Positions 53,031-64,000 of a stretch of 64,000 nucleotides of DNA are shown in pieces. The first letter of the stretch is position 1. The number at the start of each line of letters is the position of its first letter. The position numbers and the translations under genes are program-made. This DNA is from Polytrichum commune (taxonomy: Eukaryota; Streptophyta; Polytrichopsida; Polytrichales; Polytrichaceae), in the NCBI GenBank assembly GCA_950295325.1, contig OX485806.1:6014001-6078000 (forward strand), given 5' to 3'. The notes beneath the pieces are model-generated. The model did no database searches and was not told where the DNA came from. It saw nothing but the letters and a program-made list of their open reading frames with translations.

Positions 53031-53449
53031 GTAGATGGTCCTAACACGGTTACTTTCAAGAAGAGTATAATAATCTAATCCAACTAACAAATCTTGTACA
53101 ATAGACAATCCTCATAAGAATCACGTTAAGTTGGCTAAACCTCGCATTGCGACAAATTTACAAAACACATGTATACAATCTTTCTTAAGTGGTTACATCG
53201 GTGTGCCTAAAATTATTAGTGTTGAACATCAACTTTTTGACTATCCCCGCCAATGAGTTTTCGTATGAACCTTTTGAATAATACTGTAAATGTTGCTTAA
53301 TTTGTTATTTATAACTTTTATAATATGAAATATCATTATTATTATTAAAGCATTGAACCATTGGCACTCATACATGTGTGTGTGATTAAGGTTGAAGCTT
53401 TGAATAAGGAAAGTGTTTACATATCTCATGTCTACAATAGAGGGATGTT

Positions 53450-54990
53450 AGTGTGGCTCACACTAACTTTGAAATATCACATTAGTTTTCGGTGGTGTGG
53501 GTTCATCTCCCTTGCAATTAAGTTGACATCATAGTACTTTTTTTTAAACAAAAAAAGGACTTCATGGGTTGTGTACCGACTTCTACATCTAAACACGAGT
53601 GTGCATATCATCATTGTTATCATACTAAAAGAAAACATCACTTTCACCTATTGAAACTTCAAGTCAACTTCTAATATCAACTGTGGTAATCTTGATCTAT
53701 TGCTATTGCTATCTAATTTGATTTGAACTGTTAGGGTTTAGGGTTTAGGGATTTTGAAGGTCTTGAAATGCAATGCAAGTTGGGTTGTTTAAGTCTTGGG
53801 AATATGAATGAAAGAACACCGTGATATATACGTTGATTTGTGTACTCAGTGAAGGACTTGTGAGCTACTCTAAATATCGTATTTGGTGTCTTGAATTCTA
53901 CTTGTGTTGCTTATAACTAATTGTAAACTGCCCATGTGGGGTCACCCACACTAAACCCTAAACCCAACAATCTTCAATACCGTCACTTACTAAGTGATCA
54001 TTCATTTGACATTCAATCATCCATGACAAATTTTCAATACGGAAATGCCGAGATGTAGAATGCATCAAAATTTGTTTCAATAGTTGGGTTGTATTCCATC
54101 CAAATTTCAATCATTCGTGACAATGTTTGTGAACTTATTTATAAGAAGTGTCATTATAAAAAAATTACTACAATGACATAAAACACTTAATGACACTAAA
54201 TACAATGTGAGCGTAGTTTTTATAGGTAATGCGACATGATGGGAGCCTGCCCCTAGCATAGTGGTTGATCAAATTGAATGGCAATGATTTGCCTATTCAT
54301 CAAATATACATTTTATACCGAGGAGATTGATCAAGGCTAATTGTTGGTGGTGAGGGTTCATGTCCTCACAATTAAGTTTAGCTTAGAGTATTTCTAAACA
54401 AGAATACTCACTATGAGTTGCACATTAATTTCTTCATCTAAACATCGGTGTGAATGTTATCATTGTTATCTTATGAAAATAAAACATCACTTTCGTCTAT
54501 TGAAACTTCAATTCCACTTCTGATATCATTGTGGTAATCTTTTGATCTGTTGTTATTGTTATATATTTTGAATTGCACTATTTAAGAAGGTCTTGAAATG
54601 CAAAGCGAGTTGATTTGTGTAGGTATTGGGAATACGAATGAAGAATACCATAGTATATAACATTTGAATTGTGTGGTAAGCGAAGAACTTGTGAAATATA
54701 TTACATATCGTATTTAGTGTTACCAATTCTATTTGTCTTGCTCAATACTAATTCAAAACGGTCCATGTAGTGTCACCAACACCAAATGTAAACCAAACAT
54801 TATTTGTCATTCCTTGCAACAACTTTTAAAAAAAGAGGCATTATAGATTTAGAATGTTGCCATTAATGTCACTTACTATGTGATTTCTCATCCAAAATAC
54901 AATCATCCGTGACAATATTTCATTACATAAATGTTTGGATGCATCATATACCAAACATTTGTAAGTATTTCATTACAGAGATGTAAGTTG
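53450..54990 (+). repeat. Direct duplication of about 500 bp including family B
   Basis: About 53520-53995 and 54370-54800 align in order: ATCATTGTTATC, AAACATCACTTTC(A/G)(C/T)C, AAGGTCTTGAAATGCAA(T/A)GC, AATATCG/CATATCGTATTT(G/A)GTGT, AATTCTA(C/T)TTGT(G/C)TTGCT and CCATGT(G/A)G. Family B tails with CATTC(A)ATC(A)ATCC(A/G)TGACAA and ATTTC(A)AT follow both. A related block is at 56090-56250. Confidence 0.8.
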
Positions 54991-55012
54991 AGACGACATA
55001 CTTGTAAACTTA

Positions 55013-55593
55013 GGCCCGCTTCACACTATAGCTATCCAAGTTGAGAGGTTGTGGGATTGAATGGCCAAACTTTGTTGAGAGTCCAAAGGAATGGGTTGAA
55101 AATATATAGTCAATAAAATATAGGAATTGGAGCCTTCGACTGGGCATAGTGTGAAGCCTCCAAAGGTCAAGCCCAAAGTCCAAACCTTTGGCTGTGAACT
55201 CCTATGGCCTCTCAACTTGGACATCCATAGTGTGACGTCTCCAAGGGCCAAGCCCAAAGTCCAAAGGAAGAAGGAGCATCCCACTCTATTTCATGCCCAA
55301 AACAACCCCTCCAATCTAATGACCAATATCTTGTCAGTTTTTTTTTTTTTAATGGAAAAAAATGGACAACCCTTGACCATAATTTGGATTTCCATTATTT
55401 TTTGACTCAAACTTCTTTCGAGAGTCCGTCACCTTTGTCAAAATGTACTACCATGTAGACATTTTGGAGAGGGATGGTCTTTGGACTTTGGCCTCTAGTA
55501 TGAAGAATATGGAGACCGAATTTATGGTTTCTTACAGTCTGATTGGTGGAAATCGAAGGCCTCTTGACCTTTGGCCATAGTGTGAAGCAACCC
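55013..55593. mobile_element. Harbinger-like MITE with TTA target duplication
   Basis: The left end GGCCCGCTTCACACTATAGC and the inverted complement of the right end (GGGTTGCTTCACACTATGGC) match at 16 of 20 positions. TTA flanks both sides (55010-55012, 55594-55596). The interior holds further copies of CATAGTGTGA(A/C)G and of CAAGCCCAAAGTCCAAA, so it looks like nested or tandem partial elements. It shares the TTCACA terminal core with MITE family C but not its interior. Confidence 0.85.
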
Positions 55594-56254
55594 TTATTCA
55601 TAAAGAGTGTCATAGAAAAAGTTACCACAATGACATGAAATACCGTGTGAGACTACATACAAAATTTAGTCTAGCCTGCATATGTAAGGATATTGATCAA
55701 AGGTCAAAAAAAAATTCTTTATTTTGCTGAAACCTCAAACATCCAAAAGCCTAGACGGGGTTTGGAGACAAAACAAATGAGTCATCTTGGTGACAACTTC
55801 ATTTTGGTACTACACTAACACTCTTGATATTCTTCAATTTTGGGACATTAGTTGGGAACATACCAAAAATATTTAGAATCTAACTCGCGGCGATGATTAA
55901 GAGGGGTAAGCCATCCTTTGTGTACTACGGTAATATTCTCATGGAAGTGACGCTCTTAGTAAAGGTGAAGTGTTATTGGAAGCAAGAAATCTCACATGAC
56001 CGCTAAAATTAACATCATCCTCAAGAGTGAAGGTGAAAGTGTTAGTCGATATTTTCGATAACTATAACAATGAGTAGTTTATCATATTGGCTACATTAAA
56101 TATTGTATTTAGTGTCGTACTATATTTTATGTCATCGTGGTACATTTTCTAATAACAATTCTTAGGAATAAGTCCACAAATATTGTCATGAATGATTGAA
56201 TTTTGGATGGAATACAATCCACTTATCAAAACAAATTACATGTTGTGAACTTCC

Positions 56255-57087
56255 AAACTTTGTAAATTACAAAAAGCTTTACATCTTAAACACAATATTA
56301 CGATTGCTATGAGCTCAAACCCATCGAGCATAGGAGAGACACGAGATGATCCTCCCTTCGACCCCGAGCTCTCTCTTATATCTCAAATGCACTTCTAGTC
56401 TTATCCATCTTTATCCATAGTATTTAAGAGATACTTTAAGAAGTCTCATATATTATTAAATTTAAATTGAAGCTTCTTTATCTACATACATAGATCATTT
56501 CATTGTATGATATATATTTTCTTATCTTTTGGCTCAATCAAAATCGTTTAGTTGGAACTATCCAGCTTTATCCATTCATCCATTCTTCTAGTTGGAATTG
56601 TCTAATTCCAACTTGATTCACTCGTCCATTCTTCTAGTTGGAACTATCTAATTCCAACTAGATTCACTCATCCATTCTTCTAATTAGGATTGTCTAATCC
56701 CAACTTGATCCTATCATCCATTCTTCTAGTTGGAACTATCTAATTCCAACTATATTCATTCATCCATTATTATAGTTGAAATTGTCTAACTCCAACTATA
56801 TTTATTCATCGAGTGTAGTCTAACTCCAATTCACATCTTCTAGTTGGAGTTGTCTAACTCCAACACAAAGATCTTCCATAGGGAGGTGTCTAACTCCCAA
56901 TTCGAGTTGTCTAACTCCAACGCAACCCTCGTGCATCATTATTTTGTGAGTTATTTGACCCAATCACTTCTTTGGAGTTGTATGACTCCAAACATTATTT
57001 ACTCACATGCTAAATACAACAAAACATGGTTAGTCTTTTTATTTTTGCATAATCCAACATTAAATCATTTTATTTGGGTATATCACA
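56255..57087 (-). repeat. 3' LTR of the Ty3/gypsy element (left copy)
   Basis: It begins (minus sense) TGTGATATACCC right after the polypurine tract, and matches the right LTR at 56260-56510. Its outer end is missing: the right copy has about 60 more bases (TGTCACATGCC...) at that side. Confidence 0.7.
56540..56895. repeat. Hairpin-forming tandem array inside the LTR
   Basis: About six units of roughly 52 bp, CATCCATTCTTCTAGTTGGA and following, each contain the palindrome AGTTGGAATT-GTCT-AATTCCAACT or a variant. Later units shorten to GGAGTTGTCTAACTCC. The array is absent from the surviving part of the other LTR. Confidence 0.85.
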
Positions 57088-57100
57088 ATCCCCCCCTTAA
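57088..57100 (-). promoter_or_regulatory. Polypurine tract of the Ty3/gypsy element
   Basis: On the minus strand AAGGGGGGG-AT directly precedes TGTGATATACC, the start of the 3' LTR. Confidence 0.7.
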
Positions 57101-60100
57101 AATATGTCATTGTACTCAATGACATACATGGGAACGTCCCTTATGAAGTCAACATCTCGCTCCCAAAAGGTTTCATCTTCTGGACAATCTTTTCATTTTC
57201 CTACGAATCTTCTAAAACATCTATTCCAAAGATGTTCGTACAACCTACAAGTTCACCTAACATATTTTCATCACAAGCTACCTTGGAAAGCTCAAGGACC
57301 ACGTTGTTATGATACGACATATATTTTCTCAATAAACAAACATGAAAAACATTATGCATACTCCAATCCTCGGGCAATTCCAATTCATACAGAACATGTC
57401 CAATCCTTCTAACTCAGGGAGTGCACTATTCATTAAAACCAAGCATCACGTGCGTGCATGCCCCTTATTAAAATACCCCTATATACATTTTATTTTTGCT
57501 AAAATCAAGCAATATACTTACAAATCTCATTGCTTCAAAATACATTTCCATACGTACACAAGGGTCCAAAAACAAATACAAAAATTGTATATAACATGTG
57601 TACAAATGTTTGGAAATGCAAAAATATGGCCCTATTATATGTATAATATCAAATCATGGATTTTTAGTTATAAAGTCGTTACTTAGTGGATGAAAAAACA
57701 CATGATTCTTGGTCCAGGTCTGACTTGAACGCGTAAACGCGTAAATGCGTACTTTACATATATTTTTCTATAGCCTCATGTATATCTACTTCTTGCTTAA
57801 TAGCAATATGTCTCTTGTACATACATTTTGTACATGTTTGTTTTAAATAATACCCCTTTTGTGCACCCACGTGTATAAATACAGTACTTGAACAGTGCAC
57901 TCCCTGGGCCTTCTAACAATATCCAACGGACCACAAAATATGGGAGACAACTTCTTTGACTTTCCCATGTAAAGCTAGATTTATGATGTGTGACCTTCAA
58001 AAAATACATTATCAATCACCTCAAATTCTCACAAGCCTCTTTTCTTATTTGCATAGTGTTTAATTCTATATCGAACACTCCTCATGCTCAATTTAACAAA
58101 TTCAATGACTTCATTCATTTTTCTAACCATTTGATTGACACTTTCAAACCTTGACTTAAGGTTCAAAAAAACATTGAAGTCTTACAATCTTGTCCATATA
58201 AAGCAAAGATTAGACCACAACCAATATTGTTGAGTAATCTTTGGTCATATGCAAATTCACAAAGACATAACCATTTGTCCCAAAGTTGTTGTCTCTTATC
58301 AACATACATTTGAAGCATGTCTTCAATGGTTCATTTATTTTTACCATCTATCTTAGAATGATAAGCTTTTCTATTTTTAATTTTGATTTCACACATTTTA
58401 AAGAGTGCACTCTAAAATTTATTCAAAAAATTAGGATTTTGATCACTAATAATTTATGACGGCTATCCATGAATCTTACAAATGTTTTTCATACATAATT
58501 CGGTAACACTGGGAGCCACCATTGTTGTCAATGTTGGTATGAAATGGACAATCTTTGTTAATCGATCCACAATCGCAAAGATGCTATCATAATAAGTTTC
58601 TGTCTTGAAAAGACTCGCGATAAAATACGTACTAAATTCATAAAAAAACACTCGTCTCTCATGCATGAAAACAACACCAATAGTCGGGTCACTAGCATCA
58701 ATACATAAAACAATACATCATTCAACAAGATTCATGAGTGTCGAGACAAATGTTGAAATTAAAATGTTGTTTAAGTTCAAGAAACTTGAATCGCAACTAA
58801 AACTACAATTAACAAAGACAAACTTTCTTTCAAAAATGCACTCTAAGGAGCTACAATCTTGGAGAATCATCTCACAAAGCTTCGATAATAGCTATCAAGA
58901 CCTGAGAAGCTTCACATTACGGTCTTACTCGAAGGCATCGTCCACTCAACAATTATTTTGACCTTTTTAGGGTCAACTAATATGCTTTTATATGTAACTA
59001 TATGACCAAGGTAGTAAACGTTCGATGAAAAAAATCACATTTGTTCCGCTTGATATAGAGTTTATTGGACCTCATGACATCAAACACTTGTCTAAGATGT
59101 TCTTTGTGTTTCTCTGTCATTTTAGAGTAAATGAAAATATCATCCATAAATATCAACATGAACTTACGCAAATGTTAACGAAACAAAGTATTCATCAATG
59201 TCATAAATATGGTTGGAGCATTTGTGAGCCCAAAAAAAATCACAATAAACTTATAGTGTCCTATGTGTAACCAAATTGCGGTCTTTTCAATATCTATTTT
59301 TTTCACTCGCATATGGTGGTAACCACTTTTGGGTCAACTTCATAAAAAGCCTTTTGTTTCATAGAAATAATCAAACAAATCATCTATATGTGGTAACAAA
59401 TATTTGTTGTTTATGGTAAATTTATTCAGTCCACGGTAATCCATACATAATCTTAAAGACTCGTCTTTCTTTTTTACGGAGAGGATAATTATCCCACGAA
59501 TGCTTATCATATTGATTGTAGCTTTTATTTAACAAGTCCATCAACTGATGATCTAATTCCTCGTTTTGAGCTTTAAAAAATAATATGAACCTCCTAAGAT
59601 TGGGATTGCATTAGTGACCAAGTCTATAGCATGATCTACTTCCCTTACTAGTGGTTATTTAATCATTTCATCAGAGAATACATCATTGAATTCAACCACA
59701 AAAAAAAAAAATCATCCAAAACAACTTCATTTCCCTTGTTGGCTTTCATTTTCTATTGTAATTCTACCACATGTACTAAAAATGTTTTATGATTTTTTTG
59801 ACAAACCTTTTTAGTTGCAGATAAAAAAACATAGGAACCATTGGCAATTATCATTTACCTATGATGGAAAGCTTTTCATGAACTGCATGTTCTTTATATG
59901 TAATGTATGCTTCCACTTAACATAGGCATTATCATTCCTAAGATGACATCGTATTGTGTTGCACTTCAAACCACAAAGTCGGCTATAATGTTGACTCCTT
60001 GAATGTCCACCAATGCCCTTGACATTCGGTGGTTGATAACATTAAATTCGTTGTTCAGTAGTAAAACAAAACACATTTTTATTGGAACTAGGGGAAAGTT

Positions 60101-61400
60101 CTACACTCTTTGCAAAATCAACCAACATCATATTATGTGTGTTTCTCGTATCAACTATAATAGTACATGTATGGGAAGAATTCAAATATCCTTTAACTTC
60201 AATTACCGTCGAATATTGCTCTACTTCTATGTTCATCAATGTAGAAGAATCTTGAACTGAGCCACATACATCATGCTCTTGGACATGTACTAAATCGTCC
60301 ACTTCCAAGAGTGTCATTTGTCGTTTTTTTCACTTGCGGTATTCAAAGGATCTATGTACATGTTCATGGCAAACATAACAAAGTGTTTTTGGGCGGTGAT
60401 ATTCTTGCTATTTTCTGCTCAATGTAAAAGTCTTGCCGCTCTCACAATTTTGCCTAGGAAATTTTGAGGATGTGAAAAATTGACCTTGAGAATTGGATCT
60501 TATAGGCATCTTTCCAAGTCAATGAGTATAAGATGCCCTATTTTGTTTTTCAAAGTTTGGAATCAAATGATATGCTTCATTCAATAGTACAAGGACATGG
60601 GCATTGATTTTAAATCCAATGGATTCTCTAAAAGCTTCCAAAAAAAACTCCACTTGATTTATCTCCCATCTATGAATGAAAGTGGCCAGAGTGTTCATCA
60701 AACTTAGATTTAAATTATGCAACAAACATCTCTTCGTATCCAAGCTTGTACATTTCTGAACGCATTTGTGATTGGAAACTAATTGGAAGGAATTTATTGA
60801 TAAACAACCCCTTAAAATCCTTCCACCCTCTAATAGGATGTTATCCATGCTTTTCCCAATCCCTTTTAATCGTGTCATACTACAACATACGGGCTTTGTC
60901 GGTCAAAAGAATGAGCGTTGCTCTTATTATATCCTTCTTTAAATATATATTTAGAAAATATCCTCGTCAATGAATAAAAAAACAAAGCATCTTTAAACTT
61001 GAAATTGCGCCCTCCAAAAATAGGTTTGATGGTGAATTTCCTCACATCACTCATGACATCAAAACACTTTTTATTGCTCTTTGGTTGACGAGACCTAAGA
61101 GAAAGAGTAGATCGGGCTAAAATTGCTATGAGATGAAGAACTAGGCCTCTCACCAGATGACGAGCCATGAGGAATTTCTTCTTGATCTAGATCCAATAAA
61201 TCTTCTCTACCTCTCATGACTCCTAGACCTTGATTTGTTGCCTCGATTGTTTTGTAGCATGCATGTAATATAACCACTTGATCACCATTATTGTATCTCT
61301 CCCTATTTCCTAGTTCTTGAGCAATCACCTCCTGCATCATTTCCAAATATGTTCTCTCACTTCAAAAGTTATAACCACGGTGGTTGTGGTGTCAGCCCCC

Positions 61401-61415
61401 CGCTATGATACCAAA
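61401..61415 (-). promoter_or_regulatory. Primer-binding site, initiator tRNA-Met type
   Basis: On the minus strand TGGTATCATAGC follows the LTR end ACATGTGACA-like sequence. It differs by one base from TGGTATCAGAGC, the usual PBS complementary to plant initiator tRNA-Met. Confidence 0.8.
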
Positions 61416-61416
61416 T

Positions 61417-61735
61417 TGTCACATGCCTCTTTTACACAAAATTAATATAAACATGAATACACACAAGACACCATTATTGAGAACTTTCAAAATGTGTACA
61501 TTACAAAAAAAAACTTTTTATCTTAAACATAATATTATGATTGCTATGAGCTCGAACCGCCCGACCACATAAGAGACACAAGATGATCCTTTCTCCTCCC
61601 CCGAGCTCTTTCTTATTCCATGAATGTACTCCTAGTCTTATACATTTTTATCCATAATATATAAGATTTATTTTTAGAAGCCTCTTATATTACTAAATTT
61701 AAATTGAAGCTTTCTTGTTTGTATACATAGATACA
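61417..61735 (-). repeat. 5' LTR fragment of the Ty3/gypsy element (right copy)
   Basis: It starts TGTCACATGCC (plus sense) next to the primer-binding site and aligns with the left LTR up to about 61735, where similarity stops; the rest, including the hairpin array, is lost. Confidence 0.7.
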
Positions 61736-61739
61736 TATG

Positions 61740-64000
61740 AAATATTTGGCCATGTCATGCTGCTACTCATAATTCACGTGTTAGATTTCTCCCACCTTTG
61801 ATGCATACCCACCCATTTCTCATAATTTGAAGGAGATTGAATCCATTCAGAGTTCGATCCAAGAATCATTATGTTGGGAACCCATGTAGTATTTGTAGGT
61901 TGTGACTCATTTTGGTACAAATGAAGCTTGCGAAATTTTGTGTTCTATGGAAGTCTTAGGAGATGTTATGTGTATTTCTTGAGAAAGCTTAGTGTTGTCC
62001 ATTTAGGGTACAATCCCTAATAGAATAATTACCAAGCAAGAAAAATCCAACTTAAAACATTAGATTGCATGCTTTGACAAAGATAGCATGACATTGAAGA
62101 AATTTTTCTACACCATTGGAAGACATGAAGCTATGTGTGGGCCTCTAGGCATAACTAGAGAAACTTTACCAATTTGATATGATATAAAATGATTACTAAC
62201 GATAGTCGATCATAGAACCTAGATAATAAACGTATTAGTTATTATGAAGAATAGTAGTAGCACTATTTGACAACAAAAATCATTTAAAGCATCAAATTCA
62301 AGTGCCAAGGGAGGTGGTATGAGATTTAATACGGCAAAACGGGTAGGTAGCCATTTCGTTGTATGATGTCTCCATGTGCTCCACATATGTGACATGGATG
62401 TCACATTGTTCACATTTGCCTTGTAAAGATTTATAAGGTGAAGGGTTGGTTTGCAACTTTTGGCAATGTGACCCTTGGTTCCACACTTGAAATAAATATG
62501 AGTTTTTGTACTTGTGTTTCGCTACAATGATCGTCTGGGCGAAGGCCCCCAAAAACAATAATTTTGTGAAGATTGTGGAGTGCAATGTTTACATGCATTT
62601 CTCTATCACATTCGCATTGTTACTTGGTTCACCGCACAAAGATAGTTGAAATGTTATCTTATACATATTAGTATTGTACTTGGCTATAGTTGGATAATCA
62701 TGAACTTGAAGACGTATCCAATCATAGTGAGCCTTGAGTAATAATATATGTTACCAAACGTATATATAATATATGAACTCGAAGACATACCCTTTGGTAA
62801 TAATATAATATGTCAGTGGTTGAACTAAATTTGAAAATGTTGTTTACAAAGCATGAGTTGACATCACAATGAGCTACTGTGACTACAATGTTGGATAAAG
62901 GTGAGGTTGAAGCATCTATAACTGATAAAATAGAAGATTTCTCTTGCTTATGAGAAATAATAATGGGAGAATATTTTTCTTGCAAAGAGTATAAAATTCT
63001 AAGGAGAATGCAAATAAGTTTCTCATGAATTGCTACAAAGTAAGAAGTGTAAATTGCAGGGTTACACATAGTCAATCTATAGGTTAACCCATAACCGTTC
63101 ACCTTAATGCTACTCCTTTGTTCCAACAGTCATTGGAGCTCTTATGGGGCAATCAATCACAACCCTCCACCACATAAACTTTAAATTTGTTCGCCTAAAA
63201 AAATATAGATCTCATCTATGTTGGCATTACATGACCCCAATGAGCGGTGAAATGGCCCTAGTCAACTATGGATGCCTGTACCTTATATAGAAGGTTTGAC
63301 ACTCTTGAGGTAACACGCCTTGTTGGTAACTACCATAGTACCTTTACCACTCGGCTATTTATAATGACAAATGACTATACTTTATGTTTTTAGATTCAAC
63401 AATCCCGGATTTAAAGGAAAAATAAAAAATTCCCACATTATTTTTTTAGCAATTTAAAAATAAGAATGTTCAAAAATAAAATTTCCTAAAAATATTTGAA
63501 CTTGTGCCGAAGTGAGTAAAGGTACTACTGTACAATTCCAAGCTAACATGAGTATAGTCCAAAGTTAAATGGCTATAATTCCAAGATAACATCCTATGAT
63601 GACAAAGCTGGGTCTACTGACACCCACTCATTGTTGATAGTGGCAGTGTTCAAGTTTGCCTATATTACTCAAATATTCCATATATTACTCAAATATAGGT
63701 GCCCAATTAAGGAAAGTAACCGAATTAGGCACGTGTACCTTAACTACGTGGCTATTTGCCACGTGCGCCTGACCCTGTATTTGACGGCCGTCGGGACCGA
63801 TGCCTTTGACGGGCCGGGTGGTCGACGGAGCCGTGGCAGTCGACAGGGTACTGGCAAAGAAGAACCTCAACTTGTGGATTGATGGTAATTCACGGAGCAT
63901 TTGGTCAAACCTTATCAAATAGAGAAAGAGTGAAAGCTCAGCATTCGGTGTTGTGTTTGAATACAGAGACAAAGACGGTGGTAGTTGGTGCAGGGTGGGT
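61740..64000. other. No gene recognised
   Basis: Mostly AT-rich. A minus-strand frame of 134 codons (63126-62722) has no motif I know and a composition like random AT-rich DNA. From about 63765 to 63850 the sequence is GC/CpG-rich (GACGGCCGTCGGGACC), perhaps the start of a gene beyond the right edge. Confidence 0.45.

Larger units (their letters stand above)
56255..61735 (-). mobile_element. Ty3/gypsy LTR retrotransposon, decayed
   Basis: On the minus strand the order is: right LTR fragment (61735-61417); primer-binding site; gag-like frames (about 61346-60520); degenerate zinc knuckle (CYVCHEHVHR, about 60370); protease remnant (IIVDTRNTH, about 60150); reverse transcriptase with FMDDI (about 59140); RNase H (DASDPTIGVVF, about 58700); integrase core (DSIFAIVDRLTKIVHF, AYHSKIDGK, EFAYD; 58600-58210); and a region near the C-terminus (NVFHVCLLRKYM, about 57340). 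Left LTR (57087-56255) and right LTR share at least 250 bp (for example GATTGCTATGAGCTC, ACTAAATTTAAATTGAAGCT). Stops and frameshifts are frequent and both LTRs are truncated, so it is inactive. Domain order with IN after RT/RNase H defines Ty3/gypsy. Confidence 0.88.

Noticed and set aside
62298-62585. Cys/His-containing minus-strand frame suggesting a zinc knuckle
   Set aside because: The spacing does not fit CCHC or other common finger patterns.
62722-63126. Minus-strand frame of 134 codons
   Set aside because: Long for AT-rich DNA, but without recognisable motif, promoter features or splice context.

Overview
This is nuclear DNA of a land plant. The evidence is split genes with GT..AG introns, several chloroplast transit peptides, plant-type gene families (STIC2/YbaB, chloroplast alkenal reductase, plant MPV17/PMP22 proteins, MRG chromatin reader, intron-bearing histone H2A), plant telomere-like TTTAGGG motifs, and AT-rich intergenic DNA full of MITEs and decayed LTR retrotransposons. 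The intron-bearing H2A and the DUF1647-like glycosyltransferase would suit a bryophyte, lycophyte or fern better than a flowering plant, but that is a weak inference and I cannot name the species.

Genes, left to right: (1) 471-4067 (-) STIC2-like chloroplast YbaB/EbfC protein, cut by the left edge; (2) 10455-11315 (-) a broken partial copy of the next gene; (3) 11532-13201 (-) fatty-acid-hydroxylase/sterol-desaturase family enzyme; (4) 21833-22750 (+) MRG-family histone-mark reader with an intronless coding region; (5) 24387-29381 (-) MPV17/PMP22-family membrane protein in seven recognised exons, first exon not found; (6) 32248-37695 (+) chloroplast alkenal/quinone reductase (AOR-like) in five exons; (7) 41155-43544 (+) type II membrane DUF1647-like putative glycosyltransferase in four exons; (8) 51126-51710 (-) histone H2A in two exons. 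I rebuilt the exons by hand from reading frame, splice sites and family motifs, and the intron phases agree at every junction given unless stated.

The rest is repeat-dominated. I see a pogo/Lemi1-like MITE with TA target duplications (8603-9207), two Harbinger-like MITEs with TTA duplications (27398-27870, 55013-55593), a Mutator-like MITE with nearly 50 bp inverted ends and a 10-bp target duplication (47123-47529), a GGGGTGGACT-ended MITE pair (4665-5115, 7313-7872), a foldback element (8200-8396), a dispersed family of about 350 bp in at least seven copies (family A; some lie inside introns), a Ty1/copia reverse-transcriptase fragment (43780-44130) and a decayed Ty3/gypsy element (56255-61735, minus) with recognisable primer-binding site, polypurine tract, RT, RNase H and integrase.

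The genes are unrelated housekeeping or metabolic functions and do not form a pathway. A recurring theme is local tandem duplication of gene starts: STIC2 intron 1/exon 1 edge, the leader upstream of MRG, AOR exon 1 donor region, the CT-rich region upstream of the desaturase, and an 80-bp array upstream of the glycosyltransferase-like gene. I found no CRISPR array, rRNA or tRNA gene and no clearly new biological system.
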